Assembly (NCBI GenBank): GCA_034440635.1
Contig: JAOTON010001947.1
Coordinates: forward strand, 62,001 to 126,000
From: Lepas anatifera
Lineage: Eukaryota > Arthropoda > Thecostraca > Lepadidae
DNA: 64,000 nt
Direction: 5' to 3'
The first letter of the stretch is position 1, and every line of letters begins with the position of its first letter. Positions 35,515 through 48,060 of this stretch are shown piece by piece. The position numbers and the translations under genes were made by a program. Below the pieces are notes generated by a model. The model saw only the letters and a program-made list of their open reading frames with translations. It did not search any database and was not told the DNA's origin.

Positions 35515-38500
35515 ATGAACACCTTCATACAGTGGAACTGCCGTGGAGTTCGGACAAGTGCTGAGGATCTGCGAGTGATTATAAGAGACCATGGACCAGC
35601 AGCAATATGCCTGCAGGAAACGAAACTGTCACAAGAGACTCAATTTTCCCTCAGAGGTTACCGCACGTACCGAAAAGACATGCAACGCAACCCAGTCGCC
35701 TACGGCGGCGTTCTTTTAGCAGTAAATCACAATCTACCAGCAAAACAGATCCTACTCCAGACACGGCTACAAGCTATCGCAGCACGCATATACTTCAATC
35801 GACGGCAGATTACGTTATGTTCCGTCTACCTGCCCCCTGGGGTAGACCTGCCCTCGCCAGAATTAAATATGCTCATGTCCGAACTACCACCCCCAATCCT
35901 TCTCATGGGGGATTTTAACGCGCACCATACTGCATGGGGGTGTGAAGGTACAAACACTCGGGGCCGACACCTCGAGTGTTTTTATTCGAGATGAGAATTT
36001 ATGTGTCTTAAACACAGGAGAACCAACACATTTTACCACTCCATCTGGTCGCGAATCAGCTTTAGACCTGAGCATTTGCAGCCCTCAGCTGGCTGCTACA
36101 TTTAGATGGTCAGTAAACAGTGACCCAATGGGAAGTGACCACTTCCCTGTTCTTGTGACCTGTGACGGTGCACCTGTTTTAGGCACGAGACCGCAACGGT
36201 GGAAGTTTAAAAACGCAGATATGTCCCTGTTTAATTCTCTCGTAGATGATTACGTAGAGAATATGTCGACAGGAGAGCCACTCACAGTGGACGAGTTTTC
36301 GACCATACTCCGAGACGCAGCCCATGCCAGTATCCCCGAACATCAAAAAACCCGCAGCGGCCACCGGTTCCGTGGTGGAGCGAGGATTGCCGGAACGCTA
36401 TTCGTAAACGACGACGTGCCTACCGACAGTTTAAACGAAACTCCACACTATACAACTTAAATATCTATAGACAGGCCAGAGCCGCCTGCAGACGCACCAT
36501 AAAACAAGCAAAAAGGAAGTCTTGGAGGGAGTATGTAAGCAGACTGAATAGATGTACACCATTGTCCCAGGTATTTGCCCAAATTCGCCGCATTGACGGC
36601 ACGTCGGTCCCCACATATCTTCCAACACCAAACGTTTCTGGCAGAACAATATTCAACCCAGCTAAAGTGGCTAACTGTATAGGCAATGCGATTGCACAGC
36701 GCTGTAGCTCCTTGAGAGACGATAATACATTTATGAGACATAAAAACCTAGCCGAACAGAGAACTATAGATTTTACCACTACTGACACGCCATCTTATAA
36801 CCAGCCGTTTTCGATGCACGAGCTGGTGGCAGCGATCCGTGCCCTTCGCTCTGTAGCTGAGGGACCAGATCTTATACATAATGATATGTTGAAAGCCTTG
36901 TCGCAATATGCGCTGAGGGCACTGCTTGCCACATTTAATGTGATGTGGGAGTCTGGCGATTTCCTCCGGCGTGGCGGGAAGCCATAGTGATTCCTATTCT
37001 GAAACCGGGCAAGTCTGGCTCAGACCCTTTACACTTTAGGCCAATATCGCTGACTTCTTGCATGTGCAAACTTTTCGAAAAAATGGTGAATGTGCGATTC
37101 GTGTGGTATCTGGAAAGTCGAGGTATTCTCAGTAACAACCAGTGCGGTTTCCGCAAAGGCCGGAGCACAGTGGATCACTTGGTGTCTCTGGATACATCAG
37201 TGCGATGTGCGTTCAGAGAGGGGCGACACCTAGGAGCGGTGTTCTTTGACGCCATTGCCGCCTATGACACAGCGTGGCGACATGGTATCCTGTTAAAATT
37301 GTATCAGTGTGGTATTCGTGGCCAGATGGGTCTTTTTATGAAGAACTTCCTGACTGATAGGACTTTTCGCGTCAGGATCGGTGGCATGTACTCCAATGCA
37401 TTTTATCAGGAAGAGGGCATCCCACAGGGGAGCGTTTCAAGCATTTGTCTCTTCGCTTTAGCCATAAATGACGTCACAACATCCCTCCCATCATCCATAC
37501 AGAGTTCCATATTTGTGGACGATATTGCAATATGGACAACATCTTCAACAACGTCTTCACTATCACGTCAACTCCAGCTGGCCGTGAACCATTTGGAACG
37601 CTGGAGTAGTAAAAATGGATTGTGTTTTTCGACTGAAAAAACCGCTGGTGTTCATTTCTGTCGCAGGCGCAGGACCTGTCCGGAACCTATGGTATCGTTG
37701 CGCGGTAAAACTATCACTTTCCAACCGACAGCGAAGTTTCTCGTAACGTTTGATAAACGGCTGACATACAACGCACACATTAGGAATATACGTGACAAGT
37801 GTTTTAAATCTTTGAATGCCTTGAAATGTGCATCTCGTCTATCGTACGGAGCGGACAGGAAGACACTTCTCATTCTCTATCGGTCTCTTGTTCGTTCCAA
37901 GATGGATTACGCCTGTTTTGTATACGATTCTGCGTCGGAATCAGTTAAACGCTGTTTAGATACGATTCACCATAGTGCACTCCGAGTGGCCACAGGTGCG
38001 TTTAGGACAACACCGTACTCCAGCTTGTTGGTGGAAGCAAATGAACCACCTCTCGCATTGCGACGGCGCCTGCTCGGGCAGCGTTACGCCTGTAAGCTGG
38101 CTCAGTCTCCGTACACCCAACATATAACGCAGTTTTCTCGCGGAACATGCTACGGCTGTTTGAGAACGTGCAAAAGGAATCCCACTGGGCGTACGCGTCC
38201 AACGTTTCTCGGCCGAAAGTGGTATCCAGCCGAGTGTTGTGACTCATGGCGAGCTTTCAGACATCCCTCTTGGGAACTTATCTGCCCAAAACCGACATGA
38301 CTCTCGCAGGGAAAACCAAATCCGATACTATCCCTACTGAATTTAAACAATTGGCGCTCGAACACATTGCACAGTATGCAGATCATGTGTCGTTCTACAC
38401 TGACGGATCAAAACTGATGTTGGAGTGGGATGCGCTTTTTTACGGATACAGTAACAAGAAATTTCTCACTTTCATCTTTTGCATCGGTTTTCACCTCTGA

Positions 38501-39215
38501 ACTCACCGCCTTGGATAAAGCTCTATGCTTTATCGAAGTTAGTGATGCCACGAAATACGTTATTTTCACCGATAGCCTTAGCAGCATTCAAGCTGTGAGT
38601 GGTTTCAACCCAAGTGATGGACTTGTTTTAAACATTGTCCTGCGCTTAACCCGCCTTGCCAGACTGGGAAAGTATGTAACACTCTGCTGGATTCCAAGTC
38701 ATGTTGGAATACAATTGAATGAAGTGGCAGACGCAGCGGCCCGACGTGCTTCCCGTAGGCCCTGCAGGCGTGCGCAACGAATCCCCGCTAGAGATTTGTA
38801 CCCATATATATGTACTCACCTTCGCAGTGTATGGCAAGAACAATGGAATGATATAATAAACAACAAGTTGAAAGTTATCAAACCTGAGATCGGTGAGTGG
38901 CCATCCTCGCTGCGGCCTAACCGCCGTGAGGAGGTGGCGTTGTGTCGATTGCGGACTGGCCACACGCTGGCCACTCACCGATATCTGTTATGCGGCGAAC
39001 CTCGACCACAATGTCAGCGATGTGCGGCGCCCCTGTCGGTCCGACACGTGCTAGTCTCGTGCCCGGAATATGCTAGACACAGGTCTTTGCATTTTGGCGT
39101 GCACCGGCAGGAGTCCACACTCTTAGAATTGATCGGCCGTGACTCCAGTATGGTTGAACGGGTGCTGTCCTATCTTAGAGAAATTGACTTTACGATAATA
39201 TTTGATCCTGGTTAA
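35515..39215 (+). pseudogene. LINE B ORF2: endonuclease, RT, RNase H
   Basis: ATG at 35515. Endonuclease motifs are WNCRGV, CLQETKL, LLMGDFNAHH and GSDHFPV, so the catalytic Asn, Glu, Asp and His survive. RT has FRPISLTSCMCKLFEKM, QCGFRKGRSTVDHLV, the catalytic FVDDIAIW and a changed palm block (FFDAIAAYD). RNase H keeps FYTDGSK, SELTALDKAL, IFTDSLSS and PSHVGIQLNEVADAAA. The C-terminus has CQRCAAPLSVRHVLVSC. Frame changes occur near 35980 (an extra T in a T run), 36350, 36950, 38150 and 38425, so the protein is not made intact. Confidence 0.9.
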
Positions 39216-39653
39216 AAGCGTGTGGTGTGGTAGTCAACCGCGCTGATAGGCGCCTGGCGCCGATTTGGCGGGTCTCCCTTTCGCTCCGGGGCCTTTCAAG
39301 TCTCGGAGCGACGGGGAGGGCCTCCGTTAGACGTCGGGCTTGGGTCCGGCGTCTGGGCTCCGCGCCCCCGGGCCCTGGGTCCGTTGGCGCGGGTGGGCGC
39401 CGGAAGTGATGCCCCGGCGCCCCGCGCCGGGCCGGCGCGGTAAACCTGTTTGAATCTGTGACCATGCATCCGTGCAGTGGAATAATAACTACGATGTGAA
39501 AGAATCACTCTTTAATGTAAATATTAGTTCACTTTAGACGAGACTTTACTTTGCCTAAAGACAGACAAAATTATAAGCTTTGACTGCGAGAAGTGTTATG
39601 GGCGCTATATGACCTCGCAGGTTGGCGCCCCTAAAACCCAATAATCAATCAAT
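39216..39653 (+). other. LINE B 3' UTR and tail
   Basis: The untranslated end of LINE B has a strongly GC-rich block (39230-39450) with GGCGCC palindromes. The conserved terminal stretch GGGCGCTATATGACC and GGCGCCCCTAAAACCC follows, then a short AATC-type tail. The terminal stretch is shared with the fragment at 22390-22750. Confidence 0.7.
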
Positions 39654-41820
39654 GATATTTTGGGTTCTGATTATGGCTAATGCATTTAGGATGGCAACAG
39701 CCTCGGCTGTGAAGATGGAGCAGTTGTCCGGAAGTCTTTTCTGAAGGCAAATGTTTTGCCCCAGATGCCGAGGCCTACTTTTTCGCCCATTTTGGAGCCG
39801 TCTGTAAATATAAAGGTCTTGTCCGCGTTACAAGATCGGAACTCTAGGAATTTTTGGGAGACTTCTTCCTCTGAGAAGTCCGTTTTACGGGAAGTGAAAA
39901 GAAATTCCACTTTGGGCTCTTTCGAGTCCAGAAGCGGGAGAGTGGGGGTTTGCCTATTGTCGCTGGCAGTGCAAGATTTAGGCTTTCCAGGGTTTTCGCT
40001 ACTCTGTGCTTAAATGGGGGCCACTTCTGTAGAGTGGCTTTATTTGCTCGTCTGGGATGGGCAAAACATTGTTTTGCCGGGTGATTTTCGGTGGATTGAA
40101 CCTTGATGTAGTAAGAAATAAGCTGGGCGTCGCGTCTTGTCTGTAGTGGGCACAGCCCGCTATCAGTTAGCAGGCTGGTGATGGGGGATTCTCCGAGCGC
40201 GCCTGTGGCTGCCCGGATACTGGCGTTTTGGACTCGCTCTAGCTTTAATTTATTGGTCTTGTTCGTCGAGTCAAAAACGAACGAATTATATTCGAGAATG
40301 GACCGAATCAGGGACTTGTAGAGCATAAGCAGGGTCTTTCGATCCCGCCATACTCTGTGCCGCCGAGCATGCGGAGAATGTTGACTCGCTTTTGACAGCT
40401 AGAGACGACTTTGGTGATGTGCTCATTGAAACTCAATCGGGAATCTAGGGTGACGCCCAAGAATTTGAAGCTATTTGTGCATTCAATAGGTTTACCGAGA
40501 TTTGGAGCCGTGGAGGGTCGTGTCTGGAATGCGCTCTGGCAAAGACAACGACTGATGATTTTTCCGCCGAGAGAGATAGACCCATTAAACTACACCAATT
40601 ATTGATGTCGTTTAGGCTATCCTGTAACTGCGTAGTTGCGTGTTGGAATTCTGGTTCGTTATACCGCCTGGTATCGATTGCAGTGGTTTTCCAAATGGCG
40701 ACATCGTCCGCAAAGAGGGAGTAATTTATTCCAGGCGGTAGCTTTTTGGCGAAGAGATCATTGATCATTACTAAAAAGAGGGTGGGGGACAGAACGCTAC
40801 CCTGGGGTGTGCCTTGGTCCTGGGTTGCCAGGTAGGAGAATGTGGTGCCACAACGGACTTTAAATTTTCGGTCCTTGGAAAGTTTTCAATGAATTTTGCA
40901 AGGTGGCCACGAATTCCTAGCTTGCTTAATTTAAACAAAAGGACGTCTTTTTGTACGCGATCGAACGCCGATTTAATGTCTAATAATGCAGCTATTGTTA
41001 CTTGCTTTTGTAAAAGCCATTTTGGATGTCACTGACTAGTTTCACCAAATTGTCAGTGGTGGCTCGCCCGCGCCGGAAGCCTGATTGCATAGCATCAAGC
41101 TTCTTTTCGAGGATCTCGTGAAGTCTAACGTTTACCATGCGCTCGACAAGCTTGCTAGCACAGCTAGTAAGCGAAATTGGGCGATAACCTTTTGGGTCTG
41201 TTTTTTCTTTGCCAGGTTTTGGAAGGGGGATGATAATACTCTCGCCACGATGTGGGGAAAGAGTCGCTAAGAAACATGTTGTTAATGGCCGAAAGCAGGT
41301 ACTTTAGTGCTGTTTGGCTGAGGTGCCTGAAGAAAGAGTAGTGAATTTCGTCAGGGCCCACTGCAGTGTTTCCACACTTGCTAATGGCGTAATTTAGCTC
41401 GGTCATTGTAAATGGTACATTATAATACTCTTGATTACCATAATTGATGAATGTGTGCTTTTTGCACCATTCTGCCTGGTCTTTGGAGCGCTGGCTGTAT
41501 GAGTTATTAGCTGCGACACTGGCGTAATGATCAGTAAATTTATCCATGACAACCTTAGGTTCAGTGATGGGTTGGCCAGCTATTTCTAGTTGAGGGAAAG
41601 GTCCACGGGGTGGTAGCCTCGCAGAGAAGCTCTAATGGTTTTCCAAACTTGGGTGGTGGGAGTGAAGCGGTTGAATTTGGAGGCAAAGAGTTGAAACTGT
41701 CCTTTTGAACCCGCTTGCACGTGTTTCGAAAGTGTTCTTTTGCTGCCCGAAGTGCGGATCGAGTAGGGCTGTGTGCCTCCTCTCATGCCTTGCGGGCTCT
41801 AATCATTTGAGACAAATTGA
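39654..41820 (-). pseudogene. I-group LINE A, proximal part: RT and start of RNase H
   Basis: The minus strand, from 41820 down, reads a linker (FASKFNRFTPTTQVWKTI), a pre-RT region (PFTMTELNYAI, AVGPDEIHYSF), an RT fingers region after a frameshift near 41230, the catalytic box LFADDVAIW near 40700, the thumb (LYKSLIRSILEYNSFVFDS) and the RNase H start TFIFTDGSKMGE with SIFTAEAVAILNALAI running to 39668. The endonuclease half is missing, cut off at the palindrome beginning at 41791. LINE A belongs to the same superfamily as LINE B but is a different family by sequence. Confidence 0.88.
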
Positions 41821-42123
41821 CTGAGATGTCAAATTACATCCTGTTGAAAGTTAATTTCTACCTTTAATAAAAAACTCGGTAGAAACGGTAAAATAATTTG
41901 GAGCTTAGCTCACCAGTTGCCACCACTAATTGGTATCCAAAATGCATAACACAATTGAAACTAACGCTTGTGTTATGCATTTTGGATACCAATTAGTGGT
42001 GGCAACTGGTGAGCTAAGCTCCAATTATTTTACCGTTTCTACCAGTGTTTTATTAAGGTGAAATTAACTTTCAACAGGATGTATTTGCATCTCAGTAATT
42101 TGCTCAAATGATTAGAGCCCGCA
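41791..42123. repeat. Near-perfect palindrome with arms of about 160 bp
   Basis: The left arm 41791-41952 and right arm 41969-42123 are reverse complements apart from a handful of single-base gaps. They are separated by 16 bp (ATTGAAACTAACGCTT). Both arms include the LINE A coding stretch QMIRAR with a following basic residue and Ala, so the inverted copy contains LINE sequence. It could extrude as a long hairpin. Confidence 0.9.
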
Positions 42124-44799
42124 GGGCTATGCGGCAAGCAAGGCAAAACTAACGCTTTGACTATGTCACAGCCCTTCTTCAAACTAACTGGGCTAACTGG
42201 GTCCAAGACAACTAGGTGAAGCCTTTTACACGAGCCCAGGCGTTTGGTGTCCCCATCTGGCCACTAAATGGTGGCAACTGTTGATGCTTGGCATATAATC
42301 TTCTAATTTCCGCTTTAATGGTGCAAGCTTGCCTGAGGCTTATGTTTAAACCAAAGGTTAAGTTTCAATGCTGGCTGGTTCGGATATTTCTTATGTTTCT
42401 TTCCATTCTTTTTTGTTGTTCCATCGTTCCAAGTGGCTTTTACGTACTTACCTGCAAAGCTAGCATCTCTCTCTCTGCAGCTGTTGTTGAGAACAACCCT
42501 CCAATCAGCAGACTGCCACACGAGCTACGTCATCCATTTTTGTTGTTTACCAGGAGCCCCCAGTCTGTAATGGAAGACTCCAGCCGTGACGTGGACACTG
42601 CAGAAGAAGCTGGGATAGTTGAAGCAGTTTGAGAGAGGGGAAGTGGTGATTTATCTATTTTAACTGCTGTGGAAGCTCTCAAATGTCTACATTTCTGCAT
42701 CAACTCGTAACTAATTGCATCAACAGATAGCTTCTTCCTGGTTTGCCCCGGTAGTTTTTTCTATACTTCTATAACCATCAAATTTCATCTATGTTTCATT
42801 GGCACGATTAAGTAATCTTAAATGTTCCCATGTAAAAAAAACCTGAATTACGGAGAGAAACTTTTCGTTTGATGACATTTTTGCAGCAAAATTCGGAATT
42901 CGGGAAAGAATTAGGCTATGTCCGGCTGTGTCTGAACCGGACCAAGCCTAGCAGTTTGTTGCAACCTTGAAAAGGTGTAATACGAATTTATTACTATACA
43001 TTTGCATCGAACTTCCTAACTTTGTGATGATCACCATGAACTTGTTTTTTACAGGATCGTTTTTGAGGAGGCACGTGCCACAGCTTTGCTTCGAATCTCA
43101 GCTCCCCAGTTTTCAAAGTGGTCTGGTTGGTTGCTTACTGGAAACGAATTTGCGGGAAGAGTCAATATAGGCACAACACCAGCTTTTCTGTAAACGCTCT
43201 GTGGGGTTTTGTATTTGCACTTCCCATACGGCCACTGGTAAATCGTTTCGTCACCGGCGAGCTTAGGGTGGTTTTCCAAAAAACGGACGTTTTGGACCAT
43301 CTAAGGATTATCTGATATATTTCACATACTTGAAACCCAAATTCCTTCCTACGTTCAATATTGAGTGATCATGTCCACGAACACACGACAGAGCAATTGA
43401 GCAATAAACAACAATGAACGGGTTAAAAGCACTAGATAATGCTTTGACGTAACTTTTTTCATCTGCGTTCGTAAAAATATTGAAAGAAATCTGTAAACCA
43501 ACTGTCAAACCGCGCTAAATGGTTGACTGCGCTCGGCTGAGCAGTGACGATCATTGGGGGGGGCTAATATTGCAGTGTTCTGCTCATTAGGGTTTTCGAG
43601 ATCGTGAATGGGTTTTGGTAAACCGTGTCTTCAAATCTCCCAGGAGTGACTTATCCAGAGCACAGACGAACTCCAACATCTAAACAAGGTGCCTCATCCG
43701 GGCCATGACAAACATGGTCCCTCCCGCACGGCTGAGAGAACTGCGCCATCAATACCATTTAACCCATGGTCTCATCTTGCTAATGCAGGTAGGTTGTGTG
43801 CGGTTGTATGTAAAGATAGTGTGCTGGATGCTGTTTATTTGTAAAAAAATATCAGAGAGTAATTTGAGAGGTTTGAAACGGTAGTACCTATTTAATTTCA
43901 GACACTGGCGCAAATACCCGATTCGCAGAGGCAAAGTTCGTGCAAAGTCGCTTCTGCAGTTTAATTCGTTGTTTCCCTACATTCTACAGTGTTATTCAAT
44001 TTGTTGCTACCAGTATAAGACCATTCCATGACTGAATTATTTGAATGTACCCTTTCAAGGCAAAATATCCTCCAGACATCATTTGAGGACTTGATTGACC
44101 AATTTGTCAAATTTTTTTCTTAAGTAGGACCACTTTTGGATAGCAGATTAGCAAGAAGTATTGGAAGAGTGGTATTATAAAAGTGTAAGATAAGAGACTA
44201 TTTGCAAAATCCATGCAATCACTTGCCCTTCATTCGCCCAATCTTGGTGAGAGACAGATCAGTAAGCCCCCAAATGGCTTATTCGATGGCGTCAGAAAAC
44301 GCTGCCGCGAAGCGCTGCCGTGCTTGACACGCCTCATCCTCGATCGATACCGCAGCTTTTCCAACATGTAACCAAGGGTCATCTTAGGTTAGGCCATCAG
44401 GCCAGGGCCGTATTCTGATGTCGGTTGTACGGAGAAACAGGCGCACGTGCGCCGGGTTTCGAGTCTGATCTCTGGCGGACGTGCGTGGTGCGTAGGAAGG
44501 ACGAAAAGAGCATTCTCATCTCAGTGAGCAATTCAGATCGTTATTCTTATCTTGTGCGTACCTGTGGTCGGTATTGTGAGCTTGCTACCTACATTCAACA
44601 CGCTCAGTGGGTTTTTGTGTGAAACCGCAATGCTTTTCGGTGATGAAAGAGCTCTGTTTCGAGTGACTTGGATGACTCGAATGTAGAATCCATGTTCAGG
44701 AATGTCAAGCGGCATGCTCAACTTAGGATCAGTGTGAAACTTCTAATCTCTGCCTTACGTACTCGGTATGTAGGAAATATGCATAGGAAAACAATTGCC
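42124..44799. other. No gene recognised
   Basis: AT-rich DNA with short ORFs only. The reading frame at 42288-42632 begins with hydrophobic stretches but shows no family motif. I found no repeat boundaries. Confidence 0.35.
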
Positions 44800-44905
44800 G
44801 CCCGGTAGCTATGTTGGCAGGGCGTTGGGCCCCGATCCGCTGTTTAGGAACATGCAGTGCAGCAGTGTGAATGCAGGCTTGGGACCGATTCCCCAGAGAC
44901 GCTAT
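44800..44905 (+). repeat. tRNA-related SINE-like sequence, copy 1
   Basis: It contains a box A-like TAGCTATGTTGGCAGG and a box B-like GGACCGATTCC (44882-44892), with GCGTTGGGC after box A. The spacing of about 60 bp between boxes exceeds that of a normal tRNA. It resembles, in the opposite orientation, 55808-55915, so it is a dispersed repeat and not a functional tRNA gene. Confidence 0.45.
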
Positions 44906-46284
44906 ATTTACTTTCATTGCGGGAGTTAATCGTTCAGATGGAGCGATCAGGTCTCCGTGAGAAGCCTTTTGATGACTTTAGTGAGGTTCCACCCCCAAAA
45001 CCGAATTTGCAACAACTTGGACGCAATTTATAAAGAACAATACAATAACTTCTCACCTGAGATAAAATAACTTAGGTATACTCTTATGCGCCGGCAGTAT
45101 AATATTCAGGTCTTATCTGCCCCATAAATTCGGGAGCGTGGATGGTGGGAAAATCACACTCGTTGCAGACACGCACAGGGCGTCCCAACATGGGCTTTGA
45201 ATGCAGGGTCTAATATACTGGGAATATAATTGGGAATAAATAAACAAATGATACGCCGGGAATAATCTCAGTGTGATATATTACTTTTGAATTCAGAATT
45301 CGAGGAGGCAGGCCATTAAACATCTTGTCAACTTATAATCATGCTCCTCACCCCAGTAGGTACTCTGAAATCTATCAACGTTTTAATAACACTTTTCTGA
45401 ATAACATTTCTTTGAAACCCACAAAATATATTAATGAATCTAGTGGCATTTAGACTTGTTGACGACTCAAATTTTCTTGAGTCGACTCAACTTTGACTCA
45501 CAGCTAAATGGCTGACTCTGATTCTGACTCGACTCACTGAGTTGAAAACGGTGAGCCGACTCGACTCAGGCCAAATTCAGAAGTAAGCCGGCTCGTTTCA
45601 GACTCAAATCAGCATTCGGTCGGAGTCGATTCCGACTCAGAATAGTGGCAAAATCTGCACAGAAAAAATGCTCATTTCCTTCAATAGTATGCAAAATCCA
45701 GTATACTTATTCATGGTGTGAATCTAACTGCACATTTCCTTTAATAATATGCCAATTTCAATGCATTTATTCATGACAGAAATTATTCCTGCATAGGAAT
45801 GAAGAAAGATGCTAATCACGAACAGGTGAGTGTGAAGAAGGGCCTGATGGCTTTGCATTTTAAAGGCATGTCCTTCATGAGCAGTCATAATTGAAGCAAT
45901 AAGCGACGTTTCAACTGCAAAAAAACAGGAATCCATATTTGAACATATGATATTTTGAGAGGCAATCCCTGCCCCAGAACATTCTGAACAATCCCGTGAC
46001 GAACTTAAATTATAAATAAATACTACACTGTGCACTGCTCCTATCCAGCACCTCACCAAAACCAAAAACAATGATGAATACTCGCCTTGTCCTCCCAAAA
46101 ATGCTGTAGTAAACACGTAAACGTTGCAGATGGCGCATTAAAGACATTACGAACCTAGCCTCAGATAGCACAAACCTGACGATGGATAGCACTTTAAAAA
46201 TCACGTGCCCAAAAAGGCGTAAGAAAAATCTGCAGGTTCATGTTAAGGTAATCATGCCTTCGGGATACTAAAGCCTAAATTACC

Positions 46285-46430
46285 AGCCGTGTCATTGTGT
46301 TATTCTGCTGGCAGAACGCAAAATAGTATGCCGCACGCATGCGCAGTACAGTATCATGGACTACAAGATACCTCACTGCGCATGCGTGCAGCATACTTGT
46401 ATGCGTTCTGCTCGGCAGAATAACACGGCT
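46285..46430. repeat. Foldback repeat with arms of about 65 bp
   Basis: AGCCGTGTCATTGTGTTATT at the left pairs with AATAACACGGCT at the right. The inner arms share GCAGAACGCA, AGTATGC and GCACGCATGCGCAGT. It is a MITE-like hairpin with a loop of about 20 bp near 46360. Confidence 0.7.
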
Positions 46431-46834
46431 ACTAGCATTTTGTTGCGCACCATGATAATTTTGTGACTAATGTGGCGCGCGCGGGGGCAGCAGTGTGAGA
46501 GTGGTAAATGAAAATAATCGGCATCATCATAATTTGAAGAGCGGGCGGTGGTTGTTTGTGAGAGAGAGGATTCATGTATATGTTTCAGTTTATCAGTTCC
46601 ACAGTTTGAAATTACTCAGGCTACGCCAGAAGTAGGACTGATATCCATTTTCCGTAAATACCTAGGCAGTTTTTATTATCTACCACTGGGTGCTTCTACT
46701 TTACCGTATATTGACCACAATCATCGAGTTGATTATTTTGTCAATTGAGTGCTGTAGCTCGTGTCTCGCAAAGCCAAAAGAACAAACAATAATCACACAA
46801 GAGTTACAAGAGAGAAATCACAGAATCACGATCC

Positions 46835-48060
46835 AAGATTCTTCTGGCAGTAGATTCCAGTCCTGATGGTCTTTGGAAGGAATGAGTGCAGACGGTAATC
46901 GGTCCTGCACTGCGGCATGACAAACTGCTGGTGGTGCCTCGTCTTGCCCGCTAGGGAGCGGTGTTAGTTTTTCTTGGCTCATCTGCTTCTACGTTGCCAT
47001 TGGCGATCTTTCGAAGCATTGTTAGGCGTGCCGCCTTCCGTGCTGCTCAAGAGTGGCCATTTGAGCTGACTTAGCATGACTGAGACACTAGAGGTGCGTT
47101 TGTAGTCCCTCATCACGAACCGTGCAGCTCTGCGTTGAATTGCTTGATTCTGTTGATATCATTTTGATGATGAGGATCCCACACAGAGCTAGCATATTCC
47201 AAGCAAGGGCGCACATATGCTTTGTATGCGGTTTCTTTACCTTTGTGAGCTGATTTTCAAATTCCTCCTCAGGAAACCTAATGTCTTGTTAGTTTTGAAC
47301 AAACATTCTCGATGTGCAGTTTCAGGTCAGGTCCTTGCTGAGTGTGACGCCCAGGTACTTGCGTAGCTGACTGTTTCTAGATTGTGCCCATGTAAGACAT
47401 ATTGGTACTGCATTGGTTCTCTGCTGCGGGTGATTGGAGTGAGGTCTTTCTTCGGATGAAACTGCATATCCCACTTCTCCTCCCAGCGAGAAGCTTGTCC
47501 AAGTCTTTTGTAGGCTGAACTGGTCTGCAGTGTTGGAACTACGTTGTAGGCTGCAGTATATCAGCAAACAACCGCGTGCGTGCTGCTAGGGTGTCCGGAA
47601 GGTATTTATGTACACGAGGAAGAGACAGGGGCCGAGGACACTGCCTGTGGGACTCCGGATGTGACCGGAATGAACCCGGACTTGCTTCCGTTAACCACCA
47701 CTGCCTGTCTCTATCCTTCAGGAAGTCGGATATCCAGTTGTTAATCCTTCCTTTAATGCCATACTGGCTGAGCTTGTGAATAAGTAGGCTATGGTTTACT
47801 TTGTCAAACGCCTTAGCAAAATCCATGACCAGGACGTAGTTTGAAAGCCACTGGCCAGGTTTTCATTTAGCTCTTCTACTAATTCCAAAGCTGTGTCTCA
47901 CATGACCTCTTTTTCGGAATCCATGCTGGCTGTTATTCATGATGCTGTTAAGTTCCAGGTGTGTCATTATTGTACTGGTCAGAATGTGCTCCATTCCTTG
48001 CGCCCTGGTGAGGAAACTGGGCGGTAGTTGGCTGGGTGTGTGTCGGCCTTTCTTAAACAC
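46835..48060 (-). pseudogene. CR1/jockey-like LINE reverse transcriptase relic
   Basis: The minus strand reads, from right to left, an RT start (VSLTRAQGMEHILTS-like with SIMNNSQHGFRKRG), then MDFAKAFDKVNHSLLIHKLS and GIKGRINNWISDFLKDR, a region after a shift near the catalytic box (TRLFAD), YVRPCLEYASSVWDPH, and a C-terminal stretch ending QFVMPQCRTDYRLHSF-like. These are CR1-group ORF2 landmarks. At least four frameshifts or deletions are present and there is no endonuclease, so it is an old 5'-truncated copy inside the hAT element. Confidence 0.8.

Larger units (their letters stand above)
32401..39653 (+). mobile_element. I-group non-LTR retrotransposon (LINE B), near full length
   Basis: A 7.25 kb element bounded by a 15-16 bp target duplication. 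It has a GC-rich 5' UTR of about 1.2 kb, a gag-like ORF1 with three zinc knuckles, an ORF2 with apurinic-type endonuclease, RT, RNase H and a C-terminal Cys/His motif, and a 3' UTR ending in GGCGCCCCTAAAACCC with an AATAATCAATCAA tail. An ORF2 RNase H is typical of the I superfamily. Several frameshifts inactivate both ORFs, but all domains remain collinear, so the insertion is not 5'-truncated. Confidence 0.9.

Noticed and set aside
44800..44905. Functional tRNA gene
   Set aside because: Box A to box B distance is too long and no clover-leaf acceptor stem could be paired by eye.
45724..46116. 130-codon minus-strand ORF in the 45.4-49.3 kb hAT
   Set aside because: No hAT transposase signature; hydrophobic stretches look like AT-rich chance translation.
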